Source of the DNA: Rhodococcus coprophilus NBRC 100603
GTDB lineage: Bacteria > Actinomycetota > Actinomycetes > Mycobacteriales > Mycobacteriaceae
DNA length: 64,000 bases
Direction of reading: 5' to 3'
NCBI RefSeq assembly: GCF_001895045.1
Contig: NZ_BDAM01000011.1
Coordinates: forward strand, 1 to 64,000
The notes beneath the pieces are model-generated. The model was not told the origin of the DNA, did not search any database, and was given only the letters and a program-made list of their open reading frames with translations. Made by a program: the position numbers and the translations under genes. Below are positions 1-9,534 of the stretch, in pieces (position 1 is the stretch's first letter; each line of letters opens with the position of its first letter).

Positions 1-29
1 TTGGCCTGAGAGATCTCTCCGTGATCGAC

Positions 30-60
30 GCGGGGTGTCCTTCCAGTCGGGGCACCCCGC
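30..60. terminator. Terminator-like inverted repeat before pta
   Basis: GCGGGGTGTCC and GGGCACCCCGC form an 11-bp stem (one G-U) with a 9-nt loop. No T-run follows. It probably ends an upstream gene whose stop may be the TGA at 6-8; that gene lies outside the window. Confidence 0.6.
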
Positions 61-62
61 AC

Positions 63-68
63 TAGGCT
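63..68 (+). promoter_or_regulatory. Extended -10 of a probable leaderless pta transcript
   Basis: TAGGCT fits the actinobacterial -10 consensus TANNNT and sits 7 nt before the ATG of pta. No Shine-Dalgarno is visible, so transcription probably starts at or next to the start codon. Confidence 0.5.
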
Positions 69-75
69 GGCACCC

Positions 76-2160
76 ATGAGTGCTGCTGCAGATCCCGTGT
101 CGAGCATCTACATCGCAGCTCCGGAAGGTGACACCGGGAAGTCGACGGTGGCCCTGGGGTTGCTTCAGACGTTGTGCGCTTCCACCGCCCGCGTCGGCGT
201 CTTCCGCCCGATCGCCCGATCCGACAGCGACACCGACCACATCCTGGAACTGCTGCTCGAACGCACCACCGCCGATCTCGGTTACGACGACTGCGTCGGC
301 GTGACGTACGACGAGGTACACGCCGATCCCGAGGCAGCGCTCAGCGACATCGTGACGAAGTACCACGCCGTCGCCGACCGGTGCGATGCCGTGGTGGTCG
401 TCGGCAGCGACTTCACCGAAATCGCCAACCCGAGCGAGCTCGCCTACAACGCGCGTATCGCCGCCAACCTCGACGCGCCCGTGCTCCTGGTGCTGCGTGG
501 TGCGCGCCGCACTCCCGAGGAGATCGCCCACCTCGCCGACCTGTGCGCCAGCGAACTGGCGTCCCACCACGCGCACCTGAGCGCCGTCGTCGTGAACCGG
601 TGTCCCCCGGAGTCACTCGAGGAGGTCGCTGCCGCACTGTCCGGCCGGAAGGAACCGGTGTGGACCCTGCCGGAAGTGCCGGTTCTCAACGCCCCGACCG
701 TCGCCGAACTGCAGGCCGCGATCGGTGGCAAGCTCTACAGCGGAGATCCCGACCTGCTGCAGCGAGAAGCACTGCGCATCATGGTCGGCGGCATGACCGC
801 CGAACGCATTCTCGAACGCATCACCGAGGGTGTCGTCGTCATCGTCCCGGCGGACCGGTCGGACGTCATCCTGATACTCCTCAATGCCAATGCGGCAGAA
901 GGCTTTCCGACACTGTCGGGCATCATCATGAACGGTGGGCTGCTTCCGCACCCGGCCATCGCCCAGCTCCTGTCCGGTCTCGGATCGAACCTGCCGATCC
1001 TCACCACCGATCTCGGCACGTTCGACACCGCCTCGGCCGCGGACCGCACACGCGGACGCATGGCACTCGGCGCGCATCGGAAGATCGATACCGCACTCGC
1101 CATCGTGGAACAGCACGTCGACACCGCCGCGCTGCTCGAGCGGTTGCGGCTGCCCCGCCTGTCGGTGACCACCCCGCAGATGTTCGAGTACCAGCTCATC
1201 GACCGGGCTCGCAGTTCGCCGCGGCACATCGTGCTGCCGGAAGGGGAGGACGACCGCGTCCTGCGGGCCGCGGGGCGGGTACTGCAACGGCACATCGCGG
1301 ACCTGACGATTCTCGGCGACGAGGCCGCGATCCGGCAACGCGCGTCGCAGCTGGGTGTCGATATCTCCCGCGCCCAGATCATCGACCCTCGGACGTCCGA
1401 ACTCGGTGATCGGTTCGCCGCGGAATATCAGCGGCTCCGCGAACACAAAGGCATGACGCTCGACCGCGCGACCGAGATCATGCGCGACGTATCGTATTTC
1501 GGCACGATGATGGTTCATCTCGGGCTCGCCGACGGAATGGTGTCGGGTGCTGCGCACACCACGGCACACACCATCCGTCCCTCCTTCGAGATCATCAAGA
1601 CCGAGCCCGGAGTGTCGACGGTGTCGAGCATCTTCCTGATGTGCCTGTCCGATCGGGTGCTCGCGTACGGAGACTGCGCGGTCGTGCCCGCACCCACCGC
1701 CGATCAACTCGCAGACATCGCCATCTCGTCTTCCGCGACCGCCGCGAAGTTCGGGATCGAACCGCGCATCGCGATGCTGTCGTATTCGACCGGGGAATCC
1801 GGTTCGGGTGCGGGCGTCGACAAGGTACGTGAAGCCACGGCACTCGTCCGGGAACGTCGTCCAGATCTCGCGGTGGAAGGACCGATCCAGTACGACGCGG
1901 CGATCGAACCGACGGTGGCGAGCGCCAAGCTTCCCGAGTCGGAGGTAGCCGGGCGCGCCACGGTGTTCATCTTCCCCGACCTCAACACGGGCAACAACAC
2001 GTACAAGGCAGTGCAACGCAGTGCCGGCGCCGTCGCGATCGGGCCGGTGCTGCAAGGGCTGAAGAAGCCGGTCAACGATCTATCGCGCGGGGCGTTGGTC
2101 CAGGACATCGTCAACACCATCGCGATCACGGCAATTCAGGCGCAGGGAGAAGAATCGTGA
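76..2160 (+). CDS. pta: Phosphate acetyltransferase, long form
   Basis: Interconverts acetyl-CoA and acetyl phosphate in the cytoplasm; with acetate kinase it forms the Pta-AckA acetate/ATP pathway. The 694-residue protein has the three-part layout of long Pta enzymes: an N-terminal P-loop BioD-like domain ([16 protein letters not shown] near residue 14), a middle DRTGG-type domain, and a C-terminal PTA_PTB catalytic domain from about residue 370 ([16 protein letters not shown], then [10 protein letters not shown] and [12 protein letters not shown]). The ATG has a TANNNT box 7 nt upstream and no ribosome binding site, which suggests a leaderless mRNA. Its stop overlaps the ackA start by 4 nt (GTGA), so the two are translationally coupled. 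M. tuberculosis has the same pta-ackA pair next to pknG. Confidence 0.97.
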   Translation: MSAAADPVSSIYIAAPEGDTGKSTVALGLLQTLCASTARVGVFRPIARSDSDTDHILELLLERTTADLGYDDCVGVTYDEVHADPEAALSDIVTKYHAVADRCDAVVVVGSDFTEIANPSELAYNARIAANLDAPVLLVLRGARRTPEEIAHLADLCASELASHHAHLSAVVVNRCPPESLEEVAAALSGRKEPVWTLPEVPVLNAPTVAELQAAIGGKLYSGDPDLLQREALRIMVGGMTAERILERITEGVVVIVPADRSDVILILLNANAAEGFPTLSGIIMNGGLLPHPAIAQLLSGLGSNLPILTTDLGTFDTASAADRTRGRMALGAHRKIDTALAIVEQHVDTAALLERLRLPRLSVTTPQMFEYQLIDRARSSPRHIVLPEGEDDRVLRAAGRVLQRHIADLTILGDEAAIRQRASQLGVDISRAQIIDPRTSELGDRFAAEYQRLREHKGMTLDRATEIMRDVSYFGTMMVHLGLADGMVSGAAHTTAHTIRPSFEIIKTEPGVSTVSSIFLMCLSDRVLAYGDCAVVPAPTADQLADIAISSSATAAKFGIEPRIAMLSYSTGESGSGAGVDKVREATALVRERRPDLAVEGPIQYDAAIEPTVASAKLPESEVAGRATVFIFPDLNTGNNTYKAVQRSAGAVAIGPVLQGLKKPVNDLSRGALVQDIVNTIAITAIQAQGEES

Positions 2161-3365
2161 GCACATCCACCTCGTCGACCGCGGGGGCCGTGTTGGTACT
2201 CAATTCGGGTTCGTCGTCGATCAAGTTCCAGCTCATACACCCCGAAACCGGGGAAGCTGTAGCGCACGGACTCATCGAGCGGATCGGTGAGCCGGAGGGG
2301 CGGATCATCTTCCATCACACCACCGGAACCGAGGAACGGGTGGGCGAGATCCCCGACCACCGGGCCGGTTTGCGCGCGGTGCTGGACATGCTCGAGACGC
2401 TGGGCCGGCCACTGCAGGAAGCCGGTGTCGCAGCCGTCGGGCACCGGGTTGTTCACGGCGGCACCGTGTTCCATGAACCGACTCTCGTCGACGACGACGT
2501 GGTGAAGACCGTCGCCGAGTTGTCCATCCTTGCGCCCCTGCATAATCCGGCGAACGCCATCGGGATGGAGGTCGCGCGCGAGGAACTGCCCGACATCCCG
2601 CACGTCGCGGTCTTCGATACCGCGTTCTTCTATTCGCTGCCGCCTGCGGCCGCAACATACGCACTCGAACGCACCATCGCGCGCGAGCACGACATCCGGC
2701 GGTACGGCTTCCACGGAACGTCGCACGAATTCGTCTCACAGCGCGCCGCGGCGTTCGCCGGCCGCGACCAGGCCGATCTGAACCAGGTCGTGCTGCACCT
2801 CGGCAACGGCGCATCCGCGTCGGCCATCGAGGGTGGCCGTCCCATCGACACGTCGATGGGACTTACACCCCTCGAGGGCCTGGTCATGGGCACGCGGACC
2901 GGCGACATCGACCCCGGCGTGGTCATGCACCTCAATCGCGTCGCGGGAATGAAGGTCGACGCGATCGACGACCTGCTCAACAGGAGGTCCGGTCTCCGGG
3001 GCCTCTCGGGCGTCAACGACTTCCGCGCCCTGCTGAGCCTCATCGAGGAAGGCGACGAAGACGCGAAGATCGCATACGACGTCTATGTGCACCGGTTGCG
3101 GAAGTACATCGGCGCGTACGTCTTCGAGTTGGGCGGAGTGGATCAGATCGTCTTCACTGCAGGAGTCGGAGAGAACAACGTCGACGTCCGGCGTGACGCG
3201 CTGGCAGGCTTGGAACGGCTCGGCATCGTTGTCGACCCCGAACGCAACGCAGCCCCGGGTAAGGGGGAGCGCCGGATCTCTGCGGACGATTCGGACGTCG
3301 AGGTTCTCGTGATCCCGACGAACGAGGAGCTCGCAATCGCCCGGGCCGCAGCGAAATTCGCGTAG
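2157..3365 (+). CDS. ackA: Acetate kinase
   Basis: Phosphorylates acetate with ATP, or makes ATP from acetyl phosphate. The 402 residues match the usual length. The ASKHA-fold signature [14 protein letters not shown] is at the N-terminus, followed by [28 protein letters not shown] and [11 protein letters not shown], and [10 protein letters not shown] near the C-terminus. Starts at GTG overlapping the pta stop. The gene ends 16 bp before the convergent LacI regulator gene, and the accessory catabolic block begins there. Confidence 0.97.
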   Translation: MSTSTSSTAGAVLVLNSGSSSIKFQLIHPETGEAVAHGLIERIGEPEGRIIFHHTTGTEERVGEIPDHRAGLRAVLDMLETLGRPLQEAGVAAVGHRVVHGGTVFHEPTLVDDDVVKTVAELSILAPLHNPANAIGMEVAREELPDIPHVAVFDTAFFYSLPPAAATYALERTIAREHDIRRYGFHGTSHEFVSQRAAAFAGRDQADLNQVVLHLGNGASASAIEGGRPIDTSMGLTPLEGLVMGTRTGDIDPGVVMHLNRVAGMKVDAIDDLLNRRSGLRGLSGVNDFRALLSLIEEGDEDAKIAYDVYVHRLRKYIGAYVFELGGVDQIVFTAGVGENNVDVRRDALAGLERLGIVVDPERNAAPGKGERRISADDSDVEVLVIPTNEELAIARAAAKFA

Positions 3366-3381
3366 CGTCCGGTACGGGACG

Positions 3382-4395
3382 CTACGCGGGCACCGTGGAC
3401 TGCCGCACGACGAGCCGCGGCGTCAGTGCGACCGACGACGCCGGTAGTCCGTGCGTGACCGCCAGCAGCATCTCGGCCGCGTGCACGCCGATCTCCCGGT
3501 GCGGGCTGTGTACCGTCGTGAGCGGAACCGTCAGTTCGCTGCAGATGGAAATGTCGTTGTAGCCCACGACCGCTATGTCCCGCCCGGGTTGCAGCGAGCG
3601 TTCGCGAAGGACTCCGAGCACGCCGATCGCGCTGAAGTCGTTGGCCGCGAAGATCGCGGTCGGCGGCTCGGGCAGCGACAGCAACGCTTCGGCCCCGCGT
3701 CTGCCGGCGGCGGGATCGAATCCCTCTTCGCGTACGTACGGGGCGGGCACGTCGATGCCGGCTTCGTCGAGCGCCGCGATGCAACCTTCGAGCCGGTCGA
3801 TGCCTGTGCTGGCCCACCGCGGCCCCGAGATGATCCCTACCCGTGTGTGCCCGAGCCGGGCGAGGTGCTCTCCGACGAGCCGCCCGCCGAGCCGGTCGTC
3901 GCAGGTCGCCGACAGTGCTCCGGGGTAGCGGCGGCTGACGAGTACGAACGCCACTCCGCGCCGGGCGAGTTCGTCGAGGTTGGCGCTGTCGAGCCGGGCA
4001 TCGCCGAAGATGAGGCCGTCGACGTTGCGTCCGAGGAGAAGATCGATCCGCCGGCGTTGCCGAGCGGCGTCGTCGTGGGTGTTCGCAACGAAGGTTTCGT
4101 ACCCCGCCCGGTTGGCGGTGTCCTCGATCGCGTCGTACATCGCGGAGAGGACGATGTCGGTGAGGTGGGGGACGAGGACACCGAACGCGGTCGACTTCTT
4201 CGTCGTCAGGCTTGCGGCATTGGGGTTCGGGACGTATCCCAGTTCCTGTGCGAGCCGGGACAACCGAAGGTCGCTCTCTGCGGCGGACCCGGGGTCTGCC
4301 GCCACGCGTCGCAACGCACGTGACACGGTCGAAATATGTACGCCCGCAGCTTCGGCGACCGTTTTCAACGTCACGTTTGCCGACGTCCTTTTCAC
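3382..4395 (-). CDS. LacI-family transcriptional regulator, probable repressor of the nicotinate block
   Basis: The 337-residue protein has an N-terminal LacI helix-turn-helix (TLKTVAEAAGVHISTVSRALR, residues about 10-29) and a periplasmic-binding-protein-like effector domain (FGVLVPHLTDIVLSAMYDAIE; AIFAANDFSAIGVLGVLRE; VVGYNDISICSELTVPLTTV). Starts at GTG with GGAGGG about 10 nt upstream. It is divergent from the formamidase-like gene, and the 111-bp gap holds tandem GCAA-N4-TTGC palindromes typical of LacI operators. It probably represses itself and the catabolic genes until an effector binds. The effector is unknown; a pyridine carboxylate or a pathway intermediate is my inference. LacI control is unusual here because characterised nic clusters use a MarR-type NicR. 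Confidence 0.9.
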   Translation of the reverse strand: MKRTSANVTLKTVAEAAGVHISTVSRALRRVAADPGSAAESDLRLSRLAQELGYVPNPNAASLTTKKSTAFGVLVPHLTDIVLSAMYDAIEDTANRAGYETFVANTHDDAARQRRRIDLLLGRNVDGLIFGDARLDSANLDELARRGVAFVLVSRRYPGALSATCDDRLGGRLVGEHLARLGHTRVGIISGPRWASTGIDRLEGCIAALDEAGIDVPAPYVREEGFDPAAGRRGAEALLSLPEPPTAIFAANDFSAIGVLGVLRERSLQPGRDIAVVGYNDISICSELTVPLTTVHSPHREIGVHAAEMLLAVTHGLPASSVALTPRLVVRQSTVPA

Positions 4396-4464
4396 CAGGG
4401 TCGTTCCCTCCGCCGATCGCCAGTGCTGCCGTGATCTTGCTCGGCCCCTAAGCTAGCACCGTGT

Positions 4465-4488
4465 GCAATCGATTGCGCAACACATTGC
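4465..4488. promoter_or_regulatory. Tandem LacI-type operators, divergent promoter region
   Basis: Two abutting 12-bp sites: GCAATCGATTGC (perfect palindrome) and GCAACACATTGC (GCAA-N4-TTGC). They lie between the LacI regulator gene and the formamidase-like gene. The same arrangement recurs at 5643-5666. Confidence 0.75.
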
Positions 4489-4506
4489 TACGGCAAAGGA
4501 GCACAA

Positions 4507-5541
4507 GTGACCGGTCTCGGAGGCCTCAATCCGTCCCCATCGTCCCTGACTTTGGGCCTCGTGCAGCAGCAGGTTCCGCTGGTCGAAACAACAGCGGACG
4601 TCGACGCGGCCACCGACCGGGTAGTCGCGGCGTTGCGTGCCGCGAAGGAGGGGTTCTCCGCTCTCGACCTCGTCGTGTTTCCCGAGTACTCGCTGCACGG
4701 ACTCCGGAAGTCCGGATGGGCGCGGGACGAACTCATGTGCGACCTGGACGGTCCGCAGGTCGAGCGGCTGCGTCTCGCCTGCCGGGAAGCCGGCGTGTGG
4801 GGGTGCTTCAGTGTGATGGAGCGCAATCCGAAGGGGGCGCCGTTCAATTCGGGGATCATCGTCGACAGCGCCGGCGAGATCGCACTCTATGTGCGCAAAC
4901 TTCATCCGTGGACCCCGAAGGAGCCGTGGGAGCCCGGCGACATCGGGGTGCCGGTATGCCGGGGACCGAAGGGTTCGGTGCTGTCGATGCTGATCTGTCA
5001 CGACGGAATGTTTCCCGAGGTCGCGCGCGAGGCGTGTTACCGGGGCGCCAATGTCTTGTTGCGGACCGCGGGATACAAGTTCCCTCTGAAGCAGTCCTGG
5101 CGGATCACCAACGAGGCCAATGCGTTCCAGAACCTCGCGTATACCGCGTCGGTGTGTCTGGCGGGACACGACGGTAACGGCATACCCTCGATGGGCGAAG
5201 CGATGGTCTGCGACTTCGAGGGAACCATCGTCGAGCGCGGAGATTCCACCCCCGACCGTGTCGTGACCGCGACGATCGAGCCCGCGCGGGCTGATGCCGC
5301 CCGGCGCGAGTGGGGCGTGGAGAACAACATCTACCAGCTCGGCCACCGCGGATACACCGCTCTCGCAGGTGGAGCGACGGATTGTCCCTACACCTACATG
5401 AGCGACCTCGTGTCCGGCCGTTACCGGGTGCCGTGGGAGGACGAGGTGCAGATCGTCGACGGGACCGGCGAAGGTTACGGGCCGCCTCGCGAGGCGGGAT
5501 CCAGCGTGGACACCGCCCGGGGCGGGCTCGAAGCCCGGTAA
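4507..5541 (+). CDS. AmiF-like formamidase or aliphatic amidase of the nitrilase superfamily
   Basis: The 344-residue carbon-nitrogen hydrolase has the Glu-Lys-Cys triad in FPEYSLHG (residues 57-64), VRKLHPWTPKEPW and ICHDGMFPE. The last two motifs and the C-terminal LGHRGYTAL...CPYTYMSDL segment match AmiF formamidases (from memory) rather than other nitrilases. AmiF hydrolyses formamide to formate and ammonia. In this cluster a plausible substrate is the N-formyl amide of N-formylmaleamate, the NicX product, but that is inference. GTG start with AAAGGAG 5 nt upstream. First gene after the tandem operators, so probably under LacI-type control. Confidence 0.85.
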   Translation: MTGLGGLNPSPSSLTLGLVQQQVPLVETTADVDAATDRVVAALRAAKEGFSALDLVVFPEYSLHGLRKSGWARDELMCDLDGPQVERLRLACREAGVWGCFSVMERNPKGAPFNSGIIVDSAGEIALYVRKLHPWTPKEPWEPGDIGVPVCRGPKGSVLSMLICHDGMFPEVAREACYRGANVLLRTAGYKFPLKQSWRITNEANAFQNLAYTASVCLAGHDGNGIPSMGEAMVCDFEGTIVERGDSTPDRVVTATIEPARADAARREWGVENNIYQLGHRGYTALAGGATDCPYTYMSDLVSGRYRVPWEDEVQIVDGTGEGYGPPREAGSSVDTARGGLEAR

Positions 5542-5642
5542 CGAGGCGGATTGTGACACGCATGTAACGGCAATGTGAAAGCTTTCGGGATACGCGACGA
5601 AAGCTCGACAATTAGTCCGAGCTGCATCTATCTTCTCCTTAC

Positions 5643-5666
5643 GCAATCGGTTGCACAACCATTTGC
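5643..5666. promoter_or_regulatory. Second tandem LacI-type operator
   Basis: GCAATCGGTTGC followed directly by ACAACCATTTGC, 19 of 24 bases identical to the site at 4465-4488. It lies 25 bp before the flavin-reductase-domain gene and predicts coordinated repression of the genes from 5692 onward. Confidence 0.7.
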
Positions 5667-5691
5667 GCATCTCGGAGGAGAGGCTTCCCGT

Positions 5692-6324
5692 ATGACTTCC
5701 CAGAGCGGTGACCGCGTATCGGTCGCGGACCGGACCCGCTACGACGTCGGTGCCATGACCGAAGGCGACGTGTACAAGTTGCTGTCGTGTGCGGTTCAAC
5801 CCCGGCCGATCGCGTGGGTCTCGACCGTCTCTGCCGCGGGGGTCCGGAATCTCGCACCGTTCAGCTTCTTCACCGTCGCCTCCCGGAGCCCCGCCACGTT
5901 GATGATCTCCATCGGCGAACGCATCGGGGCACCGGGCGAGCCGAAGGACACGCTGGTCAACATTCGCGAGACCGGCAATTTCGTCGTGAACATTCCTTCC
6001 GCCGACGCTGCCGATGCCGTCACCGCATCGTTCGCCACCGTCGAGCCGGACGTCGACGAGTTCGCCCTGTCCGGCGCGACACCGATCGCGTCGCACTCCG
6101 TGTCGGCGCCGTCGGTGCTGGAATCGCTCATCTCACTGGAGTGCGAACTGCTCCAGGAAGTGGAACTCGGCACCGACACCCTCGTACTCGGCACGGTCAC
6201 GACTGTCACGTCCCGGCCGGGTGTCCTGTCGGAGAACCTGCACGTCGACATCCTCGAACACCAGTTTCTCGGTCGCCTCGCCGGCCCGTTCTACACGACC
6301 GACATGAACAGGGTCGCGCAGTGA
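5692..6324 (+). CDS. Flavin-reductase-like (FMN-binding split barrel) protein
   Basis: A 210-residue protein of the flavin reductase-like domain family: CAVQPRPIAWVSTVSAAG, then NLAPFSFFTVASRSPATLMISIG, then KDTLVNIRETGNFVVNIPS. These proteins bind FMN and either reduce flavin with NAD(P)H or act as flavoprotein oxygenases. The reading frame extends upstream to 5575, but that part would run through the operator, so I chose the ATG at 5692 with GGAGGAG 11 nt upstream. Its stop overlaps the GTG of the next gene. Its step in the pathway is unclear because the monooxygenase at 8231 is of the self-sufficient single-component type. Confidence 0.85.
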   Translation: MTSQSGDRVSVADRTRYDVGAMTEGDVYKLLSCAVQPRPIAWVSTVSAAGVRNLAPFSFFTVASRSPATLMISIGERIGAPGEPKDTLVNIRETGNFVVNIPSADAADAVTASFATVEPDVDEFALSGATPIASHSVSAPSVLESLISLECELLQEVELGTDTLVLGTVTTVTSRPGVLSENLHVDILEHQFLGRLAGPFYTTDMNRVAQ

Positions 6325-7196
6325 CCGCCGCGGGCGAACTGGACGCGCGCGAAGCACCCTCCGGCGTGCACGCCATCAATATCGCAGTGGTGCAGACGGA
6401 GTCGCGCCCCGGACAGTGGCAGCGCAACATCGACGATGTCGCAGCGACTGTTCGCCGGCTCGCAGCCGAGGGCTCGGACATCATCGTTCTGCCCGAGTTC
6501 TTCGCCAGCGGATACGACCTCGAGGGTGACATCCCGTCCGTCGCGGAAACGGTGCCCGGCAGAACCTCCGACGCACTGGCCGGCCTGGCCACCGAGACAG
6601 GCACCGTCCTCGTCACCGCACTTCCGCACCGCACCCCCGAGGGAACGGTCACGGACAGTTCCCTGGTGGTCGGTCCGGATGGACTACTCGCACTCGGGCA
6701 CAAGCGATTCCTGTGGGGACAGGAGAATTCCGTGTTCGCCCCCGGCGGGCAGAGCGGTCTCCTCGTGCCCACGCCGTTCGGAACCATCGGCGTGGTCATC
6801 TGCTACGAGGCGGGATTCCCGGAAACCGTGCGGGACCTGGCACGACGGGGAGCCGACATCATCGCGATTCCCTCGGCATTCGGTCATCCGCGACTCCACG
6901 TGTGGAAGCTGCTGACGCGTTCGCGAGCGCTGGAGAACGGCGTCGTCGTCGCCGCGGCCGGCCTCACCGGCCGCACGGGCGGTGGCCCGCGGTTCGCCGG
7001 ACACAGCGTCATCGTCGACCCACGCGGCCGCACCGTCGCCGAGCTGGACGAGAGCGTCGGTGCCGTTGCGGCAGTCGTCGCCCGTAATTCGATTTCCGAA
7101 GCCCGCCGGGAAGTCCCGTACCTGAAGGACCTGCTACGTCTCGGCGGAATAGCCGAGCACACGAGCACCACCGAGAAGACACTGGAGAGGAACTGA
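6321..7196 (+). CDS. Nitrilase-superfamily amidohydrolase (candidate maleamate amidase)
   Basis: A 291-residue hydrolase with the triad in IVLPEFFASGYD (Glu), GHKRFLWGQE (Lys) and VICYEAGFPE (Cys), followed by FAGHSVIVDPRG. The frame stays open upstream; the GTG at 6321 overlaps the preceding stop (GTGA) and gives a normal-length protein. It is a different subgroup from the AmiF-like enzyme at 4507. It lies directly before nicX, so maleamate or N-formylmaleamate hydrolysis is a reasonable guess, replacing the isochorismatase-like NicF or alpha/beta-hydrolase NicD that I do not find. Specificity cannot be read from the sequence. Confidence 0.8.
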   Translation: MTAAGELDAREAPSGVHAINIAVVQTESRPGQWQRNIDDVAATVRRLAAEGSDIIVLPEFFASGYDLEGDIPSVAETVPGRTSDALAGLATETGTVLVTALPHRTPEGTVTDSSLVVGPDGLLALGHKRFLWGQENSVFAPGGQSGLLVPTPFGTIGVVICYEAGFPETVRDLARRGADIIAIPSAFGHPRLHVWKLLTRSRALENGVVVAAAGLTGRTGGGPRFAGHSVIVDPRGRTVAELDESVGAVAAVVARNSISEARREVPYLKDLLRLGGIAEHTSTTEKTLERN

Positions 7197-7197
7197 G

Positions 7198-8229
7198 ATG
7201 TTCGACCTGAGATCAGCCGATCTGCTGCGCGCGTTCACGCGCCAGCTCGAACTGTGCAAGGTCCAGCCCGGGGAACAAGTGGTGATCCTGGCGGAACCGG
7301 CCAGTCGCGGCGACTACGTTGCCGCTGCGTTCGGTGCTGCCCAGAGTCTCGGCGCTCAGGTGCTGTCGGCGACCGTCCCGGGAGGTAGCGCAGCGCCGAT
7401 GCCCAGCACCCACACCGGTGCCGGCCCCGGACTGGTCTCCGTGATGAACAGTGTGGCGACGCAGAACCTGCTCAAGGCAGCCGATCTCGTCGTCGACCTC
7501 ACCAGCGAGGGCTTCATCCACGCACCCATCCAGCAGGAGATCCTTGCCTCCGGCACCCGTATCATCTTCGTCTGCGACGCACCGGACGTGCTGATCCGCA
7601 ATATGCCCCAGGAAGGCGACAAGGAGCGCGTACAAGCGGGCGTCGATCTGGTCCGGCAGGGATCGATCATGCGCATCACCAACGATGCCGGCACCGATCT
7701 CACAGTGGAACTGCGCAATTCGCAGCCCGAGTTCCAGGTCGGCTTCGCGGACGACAAGGGACGATGGGACCACTGGCCCAGCACCATGGTGTTGTGCTGG
7801 CCCGAAATCTCCAACGGCCGAATCGTCCTGTCCGAGGGCGACATCCTGTTGCCCTTCAAGGAATACGTCCGTGAGCCCACGACCCTGACCGTGACGAACG
7901 GCCACATCGACGAGGTCACCGGCGGAGCCGAAGCAGCATTGCTGAACATGTTCTTCGCCGATTCGAACGACAAGTGGGCCCGGTACCTCTCGCACATGGG
8001 CTGGGGCCTGATGAAGTCGGGCGACTGGTTCGCCGCAGCGATGTACGGCAAGGACGACATCATGGGCATGGATGCCCGGGCGTTTGCCGGAAGCTTCCTC
8101 TGGTCGACCGGACCCCACCCCGTTCTCGGGCGTGACTCCTACGCGCATCTCGACATCGGAATGCGCTCGTGCACCGTGTCCATCGACGGCATCGATGTCG
8201 TCACCGAAGGCCGATTGGTGGAGAACTGA
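7198..8229 (+). CDS. nicX: 2,5-dihydroxypyridine 5,6-dioxygenase
   Basis: Extradiol-type, Fe(II)-dependent ring cleavage of 2,5-dihydroxypyridine to N-formylmaleamate. The 343-residue protein belongs to the M29-like family of NicX. The iron ligands reported for Pseudomonas putida NicX (His265, His318, Asp320, from memory) line up with His266 (YLSHMGWG), His317 and Asp319 (YAHLDIGM). This is the strongest single clue to the pathway. ATG lies one base after the preceding stop, with GAGAGGAAC as ribosome binding site. The FAD monooxygenase expected to make its substrate follows one base after its stop. Confidence 0.85.
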   Translation: MFDLRSADLLRAFTRQLELCKVQPGEQVVILAEPASRGDYVAAAFGAAQSLGAQVLSATVPGGSAAPMPSTHTGAGPGLVSVMNSVATQNLLKAADLVVDLTSEGFIHAPIQQEILASGTRIIFVCDAPDVLIRNMPQEGDKERVQAGVDLVRQGSIMRITNDAGTDLTVELRNSQPEFQVGFADDKGRWDHWPSTMVLCWPEISNGRIVLSEGDILLPFKEYVREPTTLTVTNGHIDEVTGGAEAALLNMFFADSNDKWARYLSHMGWGLMKSGDWFAAAMYGKDDIMGMDARAFAGSFLWSTGPHPVLGRDSYAHLDIGMRSCTVSIDGIDVVTEGRLVEN

Positions 8230-8230
8230 C

Positions 8231-9490
8231 ATGGCACCCATCCAAGTAGTGATCGCGGGCGGAGGGCTCGGCGGACTCACGGCGGCACTCGCACTACGTC
8301 ATCGCGGCCTGCAGGTCACCGTCCTGGAGGCGGCGGCCGAACTGGGCGAAGTCGGCGCGGGCATCCAGACCGCGCCGAATGCGAGCCGGATTCTGATCGG
8401 TCTCGGAATGCGGCGCCAACTCGAGGCGATCAAGACCGAGCCCATGGATCAGGTGCGACGCCGATGGGAGAACGGCAAGGTCGTCGCGCTCACCTCGCTC
8501 GGTGAGTACTGCAAGGAGAAATTCAACGCGCCGTACTGGCACTACCATCGCGCGGATCTGCATTCGGCGATCCACGTCAAGTGCCTCGACCCCGAGGGCC
8601 CCGGGCCCATCGTGGAGTTCGTGACCGACGCCCAGGTGGTCGACGTCGACCGCACGAATCCCTCACGCCCGGTGGCGGTCACGTCGAACGGCGGGCGGTA
8701 CGAGGCCGACGTGGTCATCGGGGCAGACGGCATCCGGTCGACCGTGCGCGACGTCATCGGCCTTCCGGACACGCTGGTCTTCTCGGGCGAAATGGCGTTC
8801 CGCGCGCTGGTTCCCGGAGACCGCATCGTCAAGGACCCCGCGACTCGCTGGCTCGTGGACCGCTACCAGAGCACGATCTGGTACGGCCCCGATCGCCACC
8901 TCGTCCACTACATGATCCGGGACGGGGAGTGCCTCAATATCGTCGCGCTCGTCCCGTGCACCGACGAGGTGCGCGACGGAGGACCCAGGCTGGTGGGGCC
9001 CGAAGAGCTGATGGCAGCCTTCCCCGGCTGGGACGACCGCGCGCTCGCCATGATGGCCAAGGCCGACGAGAACGTGCTGTGCCAGGCCCTGTACTACCGC
9101 AGGCCCGATCCGAGATGGGTCGAAGGCCGGGTCGCCCTGCTCGGCGACGCGTGCCATGCCATGCTGCCCTACCAGGCCCAGGGCGCCTCGCAAGCCATGG
9201 AGGACGCCGCAGTCCTCGCGGAAGAACTCGGCCGGGTAACCGTCGCCGGAATCGACGAAGCGTTGGCGCGCTACGTATCCCGTCGTGCGCGGCACGCTCG
9301 CATGGTGCAGGATGCAAGCCTGCAGAACAAGACTTTCTATCACCTACCCGACGGACCCGAGCAACAGCTGCGGGATGCGACACTGGCGTCGTTCTCTGGG
9401 GAATCCGATATCTCGTACGACTGGCTCTGGCGCGGCACCCCGCTCGACGACAGCGACGACGAGAAATTCCACTACGCGTTCGTCCGATAG
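8231..9490 (+). CDS. FAD-dependent aromatic monooxygenase, probable 6-hydroxynicotinate 3-monooxygenase
   Basis: A 419-residue single-component flavoprotein hydroxylase. It has the Rossmann motif VVIAGGGLGGLTAALALR, the DG motif VVIGADGIRSTVRD and the second FAD motif ALLGDACHAMLPYQAQGASQAMEDA. Relatives include salicylate hydroxylase and NicC, which decarboxylates and hydroxylates 6-hydroxynicotinate to 2,5-dihydroxypyridine. Next to nicX and a molybdenum hydroxylase the NicC role fits best. Sequence alone cannot exclude a salicylate- or hydroxybenzoate-type substrate. ATG at 8231 lies one base after the nicX stop. Confidence 0.8.
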   Translation: MAPIQVVIAGGGLGGLTAALALRHRGLQVTVLEAAAELGEVGAGIQTAPNASRILIGLGMRRQLEAIKTEPMDQVRRRWENGKVVALTSLGEYCKEKFNAPYWHYHRADLHSAIHVKCLDPEGPGPIVEFVTDAQVVDVDRTNPSRPVAVTSNGGRYEADVVIGADGIRSTVRDVIGLPDTLVFSGEMAFRALVPGDRIVKDPATRWLVDRYQSTIWYGPDRHLVHYMIRDGECLNIVALVPCTDEVRDGGPRLVGPEELMAAFPGWDDRALAMMAKADENVLCQALYYRRPDPRWVEGRVALLGDACHAMLPYQAQGASQAMEDAAVLAEELGRVTVAGIDEALARYVSRRARHARMVQDASLQNKTFYHLPDGPEQQLRDATLASFSGESDISYDWLWRGTPLDDSDDEKFHYAFVR

Positions 9491-9534
9491 CGAAATCGGA
9501 TGCAGCGCTCACATATCCGCGCCGGAGGGTTGCG

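Noticed and set aside
613-2055. Long minus-strand open frame opposite pta
   Set aside because: High GC keeps antisense frames open; the translation is Arg/His/Gly-rich with no domain, and pta fully explains the region.
5575-5691. N-terminal extension of the flavin-reductase-domain gene
   Set aside because: It would run through the tandem operator, has no ribosome binding site and adds residues foreign to the family.
8581-9534. Upstream extension of the MFS transporter frame
   Set aside because: Arg/Pro/Gly-rich shadow of the monooxygenase gene; ATG 9535 has a good ribosome binding site.
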